Below, piece by piece: positions 1 through 5,545 of a stretch of 6,273 nt of DNA. Below the pieces are notes generated by a model, which did no database searches, was not told the DNA's origin, and saw only the letters and a list, made by a program, of their open reading frames with translations. Position 1 is the stretch's first letter. Each line of letters begins with the position of its first letter. This stretch comes from an uncultured Lachnospiraceae bacterium (GTDB taxonomy: Bacteria; Bacillota_A; Clostridia; Lachnospirales; Lachnospiraceae): assembly GCA_910577835.1 (NCBI GenBank), contig CAJTOU010000097.1, positions 1 to 6,273 on the forward strand. Direction: 5' to 3'. The position numbers were made by a program, and so were the translations under genes.

Positions 1-1
1 C

Positions 2-1075
2 CACATCATTTTTTGCGCCGCTGATAACATCAACCATGAGAAATATCATGACTGCAAAAAGACTTATTACAACATCCGCAACCTAAGCGATGACCTCTGC
101 CGGGAGCATGAGCTTTCCATCATTACTCCGGGAGAAAAACGGGGCAAAACTTACAAGGAATGGCTGGCTGGCAAAAACGGTTCTGCGTGGAAAGAACAGT
201 TAAAATCCGACATTGACGAAGCCATCAAAAACGCCGCATCTTATGAGGACTGCATTGAGCTAATCCGGGCAAAAGGCTATGAAGTCAAAGGCGAAACCTT
301 CGGGAAAAACGCACACAAATTTATTTCCTTACGCCCTTTGGACAGGGAGCGTTTTGTCCGTGGCAGCGCAAGGTCTTTAGGTGCAGAGTACACCAAAGAA
401 CGGATTAAGGAACGCATCACGGAAAAGGCTCTTGCAAAGGAAAAAAGGCGTGTGCCGTTCCCGACAAAAAAGAAGCCCATTGTCAAAGATTATTCAAGAA
501 AAAATCTTATTGACACAACCGAAGATAAGTTTGCGCAAAGCCCCGGCTTGAAACATTGGGCTGACATCCAGAACCTTAAAATTGCCGCAGCAAGCTACAG
601 TCAGGCAGGCTCTATTGCAGAGCTTGAAAAACAGATTTCCACTAAGTCCACACTGGCAAAAACAGCCCGTGAAAGCCTTGTGGAAACCGAGCGCCAGCTA
701 AAAGATTTAGGACAGATTTTAAAGTATGCAGAGCAGTACAAAGCCAACCATATCTATCATGTCCGCTACAAAAAATCTAAGGATAAAGATGCCTACCTGC
801 GCCGCCATGAAACAGAACTTATCCTCCATGACGGTGCGGAAAATATGCTGAAACGATTAGGCATTGACACGAAAAATCTTGATGTCGAAAAGCTCCGCAG
901 CGACTATAATGCCCTCTATTCTAAAAAGCAGGCTTTACAGAAAACATATAAATCTGCCGAGAAAGAAGCCGCTGAACTGAAGCGGAAACTGGATAACCTC
1001 AACCAATATCTTGACCGTAGTTTAGAACAACAATCTGCTGACAAAAAGATTGACAAAAATACCCAATCCCTCTAA
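2..1075 (+). CDS. Relaxase / mobilization nuclease, 3' part (5' end outside window)
   Basis: The frame is open from base 2 to a TAA at 1073-1075, giving 357 residues with no start inside the window. A TTG at 338 is only an internal codon. The first visible residues, HIIFCAADNIN, match the last histidine motif of the relaxase (MobP-like, Pfam Relaxase) nuclease core, where histidines bind the metal used to nick oriT. Next come YYNIRNLSDDLCREH and a basic linker (GKTYKEWLAG), then the segment YEVKGETFGKNAHKFISLRP typical of clostridial conjugative-element relaxases. Residues from about 190 to the end are lysine/glutamate-rich and predicted coiled coil (AELEKQ..., AEKEAAELKRKL). The protein would nick one strand at oriT, stay bound to it and pilot DNA transfer. 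The catalytic tyrosine and the first histidines lie upstream of the window. It is intact as far as seen, has no neighbouring mobilization gene in view, and ends just before a strong terminator. Family is fairly sure; the exact element type (Tn1549-like) is inferred. Confidence 0.88.
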   Translation, partial: HIIFCAADNINHEKYHDCKKTYYNIRNLSDDLCREHELSIITPGEKRGKTYKEWLAGKNGSAWKEQLKSDIDEAIKNAASYEDCIELIRAKGYEVKGETFGKNAHKFISLRPLDRERFVRGSARSLGAEYTKERIKERITEKALAKEKRRVPFPTKKKPIVKDYSRKNLIDTTEDKFAQSPGLKHWADIQNLKIAAASYSQAGSIAELEKQISTKSTLAKTARESLVETERQLKDLGQILKYAEQYKANHIYHVRYKKSKDKDAYLRRHETELILHDGAENMLKRLGIDTKNLDVEKLRSDYNALYSKKQALQKTYKSAEKEAAELKRKLDNLNQYLDRSLEQQSADKKIDKNTQSL

Positions 1076-1087
1076 ATTCGACATTAA

Positions 1088-1135
1088 AAAAAGTGTATCG
1101 TTTAGAAGTTCATACTTCCTCACGATACACTTTTT
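1088..1135 (+). terminator. Hairpin terminator after the relaxase gene, possibly bidirectional
   Basis: Thirteen bases at 1088-1100 (AAAAAGTGTATCG) pair perfectly with 1123-1135 (CGATACACTTTTT). A second small stem, GAAGT (1105-1109) with ACTTC (1114-1118), stacks inside the loop. The stem begins 12 bases after the relaxase stop and ends in T5 followed by ATTTTT. The A-tract on the left makes it symmetrical, so it could also end minus-strand transcripts arriving from the decayed genes at its right. Confidence 0.82.
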
Positions 1136-1140
1136 ATTTT

Positions 1141-1270
1141 TCGACAATCTGCTGGTATTTTTCTTTTATGCTTTCGCACATTCCCGTATTCTTTTATCAT
1201 AATGCTCTCCATTTGCATATTACAACTGTTTCCATTGTATTTAATGCCCATCGTAACTCGTTTATCTTTC
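1141..1270 (-). other. Short stretch with a possible minus-strand gene remnant
   Basis: No intact gene is visible here. On the minus strand one frame reads INELRWALNTMETVV, then hits adjacent TGA and TAA codons. The same frame then continues with MCESIKEKYQQIVEK and a stop that lies directly before the terminator hairpin. The last part looks protein-like, and its position before a terminator would suit the tail of a decayed gene. There is no start codon with a ribosome binding site and no recognised family, so this is only a weak suggestion. Confidence 0.2.
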
Positions 1271-1755
1271 CTAAAAAATCAAAACCGTTCCCTCGCCCGA
1301 ATCGACAAGCTCATCATCGTCCACAAATGCCGCCACATCTGCCCAATCCTCAATATCCGTAACACCGTCGCCCTCATTGACATTATCCTCCGGCATATCA
1401 TCGTTCTCAAGGAACTTTTTCGTCACAACGCCGTCCGTAATCACAATCAGCTCCGCATAAAGCATTGCGTCATTGTAAGCTGCAAAGACAAACTCGTTCT
1501 CCTTGGCAAACGCCTACCAATCCTCCGCTTCAAGAAAAGAAAACGCACCCATTAAATCCTCAAAAATCGTCCAGCCTTCGTTTTCATATACGTACACACA
1601 GGAGCCTTTCCATTGTCCGCTGCTATCCAGCGAAACATCAACCGCTTTTAATAGTACGTATCAATTTTTTCTTTATACTCCTTGCCAAGCCAGGCGCACA
1701 ACCGCCCGACAGCATCTTTCATATTCAATTTTATTCGGAAATAACCCGGGTTCAT
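1271..1755 (-). pseudogene. Decayed small acidic protein gene (frameshift plus nonsense codon)
   Basis: On the minus strand an ATG at 1755 (or GTG at 1764 in the same frame, behind GAAGGGA) opens MNPGYFRIKLNMKDAVGRLC and stops at a TAA at 1650-1648. The reading continues one frame over from 1648 with KAVDVSLDSSGQWKGSCVYV and YENEGWTIFEDL, then meets TAG at 1516-1514 in the context EDW*AFAKENEF. It runs on in frame through MLYAELIVITDGVVTKKFLE to a TAG at 1273-1271. Joined up, the product would be about 160 residues: an alternating strand/helix fold with many aromatic residues and a very acidic tail (DDMPEDN, VDDDELVDSGE). The composition resembles small cytosolic immunity or SMI1/KNR4-like proteins of Firmicutes, but I cannot assign a family. 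A one-base loss near 1650 and a TGG-to-TAG change at 1516 would account for both lesions. No strong promoter is seen in 1756-1849. Confidence 0.6.
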
Positions 1756-1849
1756 TTTTTGCACCATTCCCTTCTGCGTTTACAATTAATATAAATCTGT
1801 CTCTAAAGCAAAGTTTATCACAGAACCATTGCAAACGCTATAATAAAGG

Positions 1850-1888
1850 GAGATCTTCCACGACAAAATTGAAGTCGTGGAAGACCTC
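1850..1888 (-). terminator. Rho-independent terminator of the hemerythrin-receiver gene
   Basis: Read on the minus strand, 1888-1874 (GAGGTCTTCCACGAC) pairs with 1864-1850 (GTCGTGGAAGATCTC) over 15 bp with a single G.U wobble. The loop is nine bases (1873-1865), and the stem is followed by the T-rich CCTTTATTAT. It begins nine bases after the stop codon at 1898, exactly where an intrinsic terminator for this gene is expected. The plus-strand reading has an A.C mismatch and no T tract, so it works in the minus direction. Confidence 0.83.
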
Positions 1889-1897
1889 TCAAAATAA

Positions 1898-3259
1898 CTA
1901 TACTGTTTTCTTTTCAAAGAAATTGTCTACTTCTTTTTTTATCAATTCCGGTGCAAGGGACTTTGACAGGTATCCGTTTGGCTTCAGCCCAATCACCTTT
2001 TTTACGCTTTCCCGATCTACCTTGCTTGTCAGAAAGATAATCGGAATATCTGCAAAATCTTCTTCGGCACGTATCATTTCCAAAACCTGATTTCCTTTGC
2101 AGACAGGCATCTCATAATCCAGCAGAACCAAATTCGGACGGTTGAGCGTAATACTGCGAATTGCGGACAATCCAGACGTAGCCGTTAGCACTTCATAATC
2201 ATTCGCCAACAGCTTCTGCATCATTGTCAGCATAAAATCCGAATCGTCTACAATCAGCACCTTCTTTTTTAGGCTTGCAGCAATGCTTTCCGCTTTGCTT
2301 TGCTTCAGGTAATATTCAACCGCAGCCATTGCATTCTCTGTAATAATCGAAACGCCGTCCTCACTCGAAACCATATCGGTTGTTGTCATGCAATACGAAA
2401 AATACCCCTTACCGGTATCAAACAACAGGCTGAACTGTGGGCTTTGCTTCTCAAATACTTTTTGAAACTGTTCATAGGTCAAAAGCTGTTCTTCTTTTAT
2501 TTTTGCCTCCTGCAATTCGGAAAAGTGCTCCTTAAGATGCTCCACAAGCTGCTTTGCCATATATCGGGCTATGTTCATAATCATTACATTTACCGATTCA
2601 GACTTCGTTTTAATGATATTGCCAATTGTGCTGATAATCAGTTGCTCTTCAAAAATCAGCATAAACTCCCATCGCTTTTTTTCCTGCGTAATATAAATCA
2701 GGCGATAATAAATACCGTTGCCGAACTTTTCGCCACCATAGCAGTTGCTGATTAGCTTGGAATTAAGCTGGAACATCGTATAAAGCCAGCTGATGATTGC
2801 CTGTCCCATCACTGCCTGCTCCTCGTCTGGCAGAAGGTTTTCCCACTGCTTCACGGTTTCGCCGCTTACAATCGCATGGTCCTCTATCATTGTGTGACCG
2901 ATTAACCACCCTGCACAAACACCAAGGAAATGATTCACCGCGTCCTCCGAATAGTTGGTTGCATTCAATTCCTTCTCAAGCGCCGGAAGCGTCGTTTCCC
3001 GAAAGTTTTTGTGAATGCGTCGATGAATGTCTAGCCCTTCATAATCAATTGACGCCATATAAGCCTCTTCATCAATAAAATGCTGAACGGCATGGTCTTT
3101 AAAATATTTCACTGCCTCCTGACAAACCCATTGGCTTTTGTCCTCCTGCTGTCCGAAATCAAACAGCTTATTGAGAATGCTGAATAGCTTTTTATGCTCT
3201 TTGTCAATAATTTCTATACCAAGGTTGTACCGGTTATTCCACACCAATTGATTTCCCAT
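1898..3259 (-). CDS. Bacteriohemerythrin-response regulator fusion protein, 453 aa
   Basis: Residues 1-135 are a bacteriohemerythrin with the complete di-iron ligand set: H22 (IDKEH), H60 and E64 (HFIDEE), H79 and H83 (HRRIH), and H122 and D127 (GHTMIED). Such domains bind O2 reversibly and serve as oxygen or redox sensors, or as O2 carriers. Residues 335-453 form a CheY-like receiver: D338/D339 acidic pocket (IVDDSD), D381 phosphoacceptor (LLDYEMP), T411 (FLTS) and K433 (LSKS). There is no DNA-binding or enzymatic output domain after it. Residues about 145-320 lie between; they show a strand-strand-helix pattern (YYRLIYI, WEFMLIFEEQ, ESVNVMIMNIARYM) suggestive of a CheX/CheC-type phosphatase fold, which is only inference. 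The protein has no signal peptide or membrane segment and is probably cytoplasmic. The start at 3259 is chosen over an in-frame ATG at 3331 because AGGAGGAA sits just upstream and the hemerythrin homology starts at once (MGNQLVWNNRYNLG). The upstream ATG lies inside the IS. Likely role: linking oxygen exposure to a chemotaxis or two-component signal. Confidence 0.9.
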   Translation of the reverse strand: MGNQLVWNNRYNLGIEIIDKEHKKLFSILNKLFDFGQQEDKSQWVCQEAVKYFKDHAVQHFIDEEAYMASIDYEGLDIHRRIHKNFRETTLPALEKELNATNYSEDAVNHFLGVCAGWLIGHTMIEDHAIVSGETVKQWENLLPDEEQAVMGQAIISWLYTMFQLNSKLISNCYGGEKFGNGIYYRLIYITQEKKRWEFMLIFEEQLIISTIGNIIKTKSESVNVMIMNIARYMAKQLVEHLKEHFSELQEAKIKEEQLLTYEQFQKVFEKQSPQFSLLFDTGKGYFSYCMTTTDMVSSEDGVSIITENAMAAVEYYLKQSKAESIAASLKKKVLIVDDSDFMLTMMQKLLANDYEVLTATSGLSAIRSITLNRPNLVLLDYEMPVCKGNQVLEMIRAEEDFADIPIIFLTSKVDRESVKKVIGLKPNGYLSKSLAPELIKKEVDNFFEKKTV

Positions 3260-3266
3260 TTCTAAG

Positions 3267-3274
3267 TTCCTCCT
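3267..3274 (-). promoter_or_regulatory. Ribosome binding site fixing the start of the hemerythrin-receiver gene
   Basis: AGGAGGAA on the minus strand (3274-3267), seven bases before the ATG at 3259 (nine from the end of AGGAGG), is a near-perfect Shine-Dalgarno. No comparable site precedes the upstream in-frame ATG at 3331. The site lies outside the IS, so translation signals survived the insertion. Confidence 0.85.
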
Positions 3275-3303
3275 GATTACTGCCTTTTTGTTTTCACTAA
3301 TGA

Positions 3304-3330
3304 TATTACTACGGCTATTAAAAACCGACA
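3304..3330 (+). repeat. Left terminal inverted repeat of the IS630-family element
   Basis: The sequence TATTACTACGGC followed by TATTAAAAACCGACA matches the right end (4446-4420 on the minus strand) at 21 of 27 positions including the TA. The best-conserved core is TTAAAAA-N-CGACA. The similarity continues two bases outward (GA on both sides), which may be chance or part of the target preference. Bases 3310-3324 double as one arm of a perfect hairpin. Confidence 0.8.
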
Positions 3331-3345
3331 TTTTTAATAGCCGTA
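3310..3345 (-). terminator. Perfect 15-bp hairpin over the transposase stop codon and IS end
   Basis: Bases 3310-3324 (TACGGCTATTAAAAA) pair with 3331-3345 (TTTTTAATAGCCGTA) without mismatch around a six-base loop. The minus-strand copy includes the last codons of the transposase (TAC GGC TAT TAA) on one side and the left inverted repeat on the other. It could stop transposase transcripts before the next gene, but the bases after it (GTAATATCA) are not a T tract, so termination may be incomplete and the structure may mainly impede read-through. Confidence 0.55.
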
Positions 3346-4377
3346 TTCTTGAATATATTTTAATCTATTATGTTTTAAAAAGCAAGAAATTTTTTCATTG
3401 CATTTCTGTAAATCCATCATAAATTTTTCTGTTTTCCATATCTGTTCCTTGGTATGGGGAATAATGCCACTGTGGATGTTCTGTTTCAGGCTGTGGTTTA
3501 AATATTCGTCAGGATTTATTTCGGGTGAATAGGGTGATGTGAAAAACAACTCTATTTCATCCTTATGCTCCGAAAGCCAGCCTGCAACAATCTTTCCATG
3601 GTGTACCTTCAGGTTATCCACGATAAATAAGACTTTCCTGTCTGCGTCTTTCACAAGACGCCCCATAAAGTCTATAAATCTCTGCTGTGTCATATTTTCC
3701 TCATAACACAGGAAATGGCAGCTTCCCTGATTGTTAATTGCTGAAATCATATTTATTTTTTCCATCTTTGAAAAGGATGGGACGGTTGGTGTTTGCCCCT
3801 TTGGTGCAAATCCCTTGGCATGGTATGCCTGATTGTTGATCCCGGTTTCATCGCCCCAGTATATCACAGCGTCTTCCTTCTTTGCTTTCTTTACGATGGC
3901 AGGGTATGTTTCATGCATAAAGGTATTGAGTTTCACATTATCCTGAAAATATGCCTTTTTTGAAGGGCGCTGGCACGTCATACCCCATCTTTTCAGGTAT
4001 TCGCTCATATTCCGCAGGGTAATGGTAATACCGTATTTCTCCTGAACCATCTGGCACACTGCTACCCGTGTCCAAAGCATGAAACCTAATTTCATCTGGT
4101 CTGGTGATTTGTCAATCAGGATATTATAAATCTCTTTTTCCTGTGCAGGAGTCAGCAGGCGTTTCTCGCCAAGTTTACGTCCACGCTTTTTTTCCTTAAG
4201 GCATGCAGTACCCTCCTTTTTATACGCACTGGAAATCCTTTTTACTGCCTGTGGGGAAATGCCAACTGTTTCTGAAATTTCGGACTGTTTTTTTCCTTTT
4301 TTTATTAGCGAAATTACCTGTTTCTTTATGATTTTTCTTGTTTCAGGTGATACCGTCACTAAATTTATTGTCTGCAT
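3334..4377 (-). CDS. IS630-family transposase, 347 aa
   Basis: A full-length DDE transposase that cuts and pastes its element into TA sites. Residues about 10-58 form a helix-turn-helix for end binding (KKQSEISETVGISPQAVKRI). A basic linker follows (EKKRGRKLG), then a second winged-helix-like region ending near 135 (LRNMSEYLKRWGM). The catalytic domain shows D176 (VIYWGDETGI), D254 (LFIVDNLKVHH) and E291 (SPEINPDEYLNHSLK), with 36 residues between the last two, as in IS630 members. The C-terminus (LKHNRLKYIQEYGY) is complete. The ATG at 4377 has no clear Shine-Dalgarno, which is common for transposases and limits expression. An alternative GTG lies seven codons downstream, but it also lacks a good site. 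The stop codon lies inside the left-end hairpin. Confidence 0.92.
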   Translation of the reverse strand: MQTINLVTVSPETRKIIKKQVISLIKKGKKQSEISETVGISPQAVKRISSAYKKEGTACLKEKKRGRKLGEKRLLTPAQEKEIYNILIDKSPDQMKLGFMLWTRVAVCQMVQEKYGITITLRNMSEYLKRWGMTCQRPSKKAYFQDNVKLNTFMHETYPAIVKKAKKEDAVIYWGDETGINNQAYHAKGFAPKGQTPTVPSFSKMEKINMISAINNQGSCHFLCYEENMTQQRFIDFMGRLVKDADRKVLFIVDNLKVHHGKIVAGWLSEHKDEIELFFTSPYSPEINPDEYLNHSLKQNIHSGIIPHTKEQIWKTEKFMMDLQKCNEKISCFLKHNRLKYIQEYGY

Positions 4378-4408
4378 ATTAACAGGATAACAGAAAACAA
4401 CCTAAAAA

Positions 4409-4439
4409 TCTATATGTTTTGTCGATTTTTAACCGCCAA
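4409..4439 (-). promoter_or_regulatory. Possible transposase promoter inside the right inverted repeat
   Basis: On the minus strand TTGGCG (4439-4434) and TATAGA (4414-4409) are 19 bases apart and 32 bases ahead of the transposase ATG. The -35 lies in the inverted repeat, so transposase bound to its end would block its own transcription. The spacing is longer than ideal, so the call is tentative. Confidence 0.35.
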
Positions 4440-4446
4440 AGCAATA
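4420..4446 (-). repeat. Right terminal inverted repeat of the IS630-family element
   Basis: Read inward on the minus strand it is TATTGCTTTGGC followed by GGTTAAAAATCGACA. It agrees with the left end at 21 of 27 positions, with the shared blocks TATT, CT, GGC, TTAAAAA and CGACA. It begins with the TA target dinucleotide at 4446-4445. Confidence 0.8.
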
Positions 4447-4542
4447 TCTGTTTTTTCAGTTGCCGCACATCACAGTTTTTACACCATGCATTTATCGACT
4501 GCAGAACAAATGAGTCTGCCGTTTCTTGCCAATACTTACTGT

Positions 4543-4571
4543 ATCATAACATAATATTCCTGTCTTAATAA
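4543..4571 (-). promoter_or_regulatory. Candidate native promoter of the hemerythrin-receiver gene, now beyond the IS
   Basis: On the minus strand TATGAT (4548-4543) is preceded by TTATTA (4571-4566) with 17 bases between them. The -10 box is good and the -35 box is weak. If the IS were removed, transcription from here would reach the hemerythrin start codon after roughly 135 bases; with the IS in place the distance is about 1.28 kb. The assignment rests on box likeness and position alone. Confidence 0.3.
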
Positions 4572-4690
4572 GCACTAATTTTGCACAAATCCCCCCTTTT
4601 TTTACGCATCATTTTTCTAAACAGCAAATGTATTTGGATACTTACAGGAATGAAGGAAGGGGCGGTAATATAAAGCAATACGAAAATAAA

Positions 4691-4720
4691 TTGGAAAGAT
4701 AAATACTGACGTGCTAAGAT
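4691..4720 (+). promoter_or_regulatory. Candidate promoter of the AAA-ATPase-like remnant
   Basis: TTGGAA (4691-4696) and TAAGAT (4715-4720) are separated by 18 bases and lie just ahead of the AAGAGTG ribosome-binding-like site (4729-4735) and the start region at 4740. Each box matches the sigma-70/sigma-A consensus at four of six positions. The spacing and position fit well. Confidence 0.45.
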
Positions 4721-4739
4721 AAAACTGTAAGAGTGAATT

Positions 4740-5491
4740 TTGCCGGAAATATTTAAAAAATGGAACGGGGCTTTGTATGGAGAAAAAAAGAGCCTTCCAA
4801 TGGGAATGGAAAATTTTGAACGGATTCGGAACGAGGATTTTTATTATATTGATAAAACGGGACTGATTAAGAACCTTTTGGAAAATAAGTCGTATGTAAC
4901 ATTGTTTACGCGCCCGCGGCGGTTTGGAAAAACGCTTATGATGAGTATGCTGAAATACTTTTTTGAAATCGGCAGCGACAGTACGCTTTTTGACGGGCTT
5001 GAAATTGCAAAGGAACGACGGCTTTGCGAGGAATATTGGGAAAGTTTCCGGTTATATCCGTTAGTTTAAAGGGTGTGAGCGGCATCAATTTTGATGAGGC
5101 AAAAGCGATGCTGCGCGGGATAATTGGAACGGAAGCGCTTCGATTTGAGCGTATTTTGCAAAAGGATAGATTATCGGAAACGGATTATCAGCAATATAAA
5201 CAGTTAATTATGCTAGATAATAACGGTGAGTTTGCGATAACAGACAGTTAAAAGACAGCTTGGCAATATTGTCAGGAATTTTGCATAGATATTATCATCA
5301 AAAGGTCGTAATTCTAAACGCTGTGTTTGAACCGGCATGTAAAAATGCCTTAGAGCAGATTGCGGGTAGAAATTATGGGGAACGGTTGAAATATAGCGAT
5401 TGGTCTTTTCAAAGAGGCTATGCTTAAGATCCTTCTGGAACAGGAAGAGAAGAAGCGCATCCAAAAACTGAACGAACTGCAGGCAGAATAA
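4740..5491 (+). pseudogene. Broken AAA-ATPase-like / PD-(D/E)XK family gene
   Basis: The first frame (from TTG 4740, or ATG 4800 before GMENFERIR) gives the family's N-terminus: MENFERIRNEDFYYIDKTGL, then the modified P-loop TRPRRFGKTLMMSML and KYFFEIGSDSTLFDGLEI. It fails at the G3 run 5038-5040, where a fourth G would restore EYW-GKFPVISVSLKGVSG. The second frame runs from there to TAA 5249-5251. A further one-base loss near 5248 moves the reading to LKDSLAILSGILHRYYHQKV VIL, after which the family's IDEY-DVPL segment is missing. The text jumps to KNALEQIAGRNYGERLK, which resembles the nuclease-like C-terminal domain. A last shift near 5390-5400 joins it to AIGLFKEAMLKILLEQEEKK and a stop at 5489-5491, though that the tail belongs to the same gene is inference. 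Family members are usually above 500 residues; only about 250 remain, so roughly half is deleted. These genes occur in many copies in gut anaerobes and their role is not well established. Non-functional. Confidence 0.75.
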
Positions 5492-5521
5492 GCCATTTCC
5501 CATGGCTTGAAAGTTTGTTTT
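5490..5521 (+). terminator. Short hairpin terminator after the AAA-ATPase-like remnant
   Basis: AAGCCAT (5490-5496) pairs with ATGGCTT (5502-5508) around TTCCC and is followed by GAAAG and TTTGTTTT (5514-5521). The stem overlaps the TAA stop at 5489-5491, typical of a compact intrinsic terminator. Its survival supports the idea that the tail ending at 5491 is the real end of a former gene. Confidence 0.55.
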
Positions 5522-5535
5522 AAAATGTTTAAAAC
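5517..5535. repeat. AT-rich palindrome between the two convergent remnants
   Basis: GTTTTAAA (5517-5524) and TTTAAAAC (5528-5535) form a perfect eight-base inverted repeat with a three-base centre (ATG). It sits between the convergent ends of the AAA-ATPase-like and zinc-ribbon remnants. On the minus strand it falls where the zinc-ribbon sequence stops resembling its family, so it may mark a deletion joint or a weak terminator. Confidence 0.4.
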
Positions 5536-5545
5536 TAAGCGACAG

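Larger units (their letters stand above)
3304..4446 (-). mobile_element. Complete IS630-family insertion sequence (about 1.14 kb)
   Basis: An intact IS630-type transposase gene (3334-4377, minus) is bracketed by inverted repeats whose outer ends abut TA dinucleotides at 3304-3305 and 4445-4446. TA is the target that IS630/Tc1-mariner elements duplicate on insertion. With the TAs excluded the element is 1139 bp (3306-4444), normal for the family. The joined flanks would read CACTAATGA-TA-TCTGTTTTTT, so the insertion fell upstream of the hemerythrin-receiver gene, 44 bases from its ATG, with the transposase pointing the same way. Nothing in it is visibly broken, so it may still be mobile. Confidence 0.85.
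4447..4739. other. Intergenic stretch between the IS and the AAA-ATPase-like remnant
   Basis: These 293 bases are AT-rich and hold no gene that I can support. The only local reading frames are a few codons long (for example an ATG at 4651 that stops after seven codons). They probably carry the divergent promoters of the two neighbouring genes: one candidate pointing left (4543-4571) and one pointing right (4691-4720). A C6T7 run lies near 4590-4603. No tRNA-like or riboswitch-like structure was noticed. Confidence 0.5.

Noticed and set aside
1093..2090. Several overlapping plus-strand open frames between the relaxase and the hemerythrin-receiver gene
   Set aside because: Their translations are low-complexity, rich in H, P, S and F, and antisense to the decayed acidic gene and the hemerythrin-receiver gene. 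None has a ribosome binding site, so they are shadows.
2300..3078. Two plus-strand open frames of 151 and 93 codons
   Set aside because: They lie wholly antisense to the hemerythrin-receiver gene, which has clear domains, and they show no motifs of their own.
3259..3331. Upstream ATG at 3331 that would lengthen the hemerythrin-receiver protein by 24 residues
   Set aside because: It lies inside the IS end hairpin and has no Shine-Dalgarno, while the ATG at 3259 has AGGAGGAA and begins right at the hemerythrin homology.
3303..3331. Possible outward promoter at the IS left end (TAATAT on the minus strand at 3308-3303)
   Set aside because: No acceptable -35 box occurs 16-18 bases before it (ATGTCG or TGTCGG), so I cannot support a hybrid promoter driving the hemerythrin-receiver gene.
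5213..5545. Continuation of the zinc-ribbon frame on the minus strand down to 5213
   Set aside because: After KKWL the translation loses family likeness and runs antisense to the plus-strand remnant with its terminator, so it is an accidental open frame.
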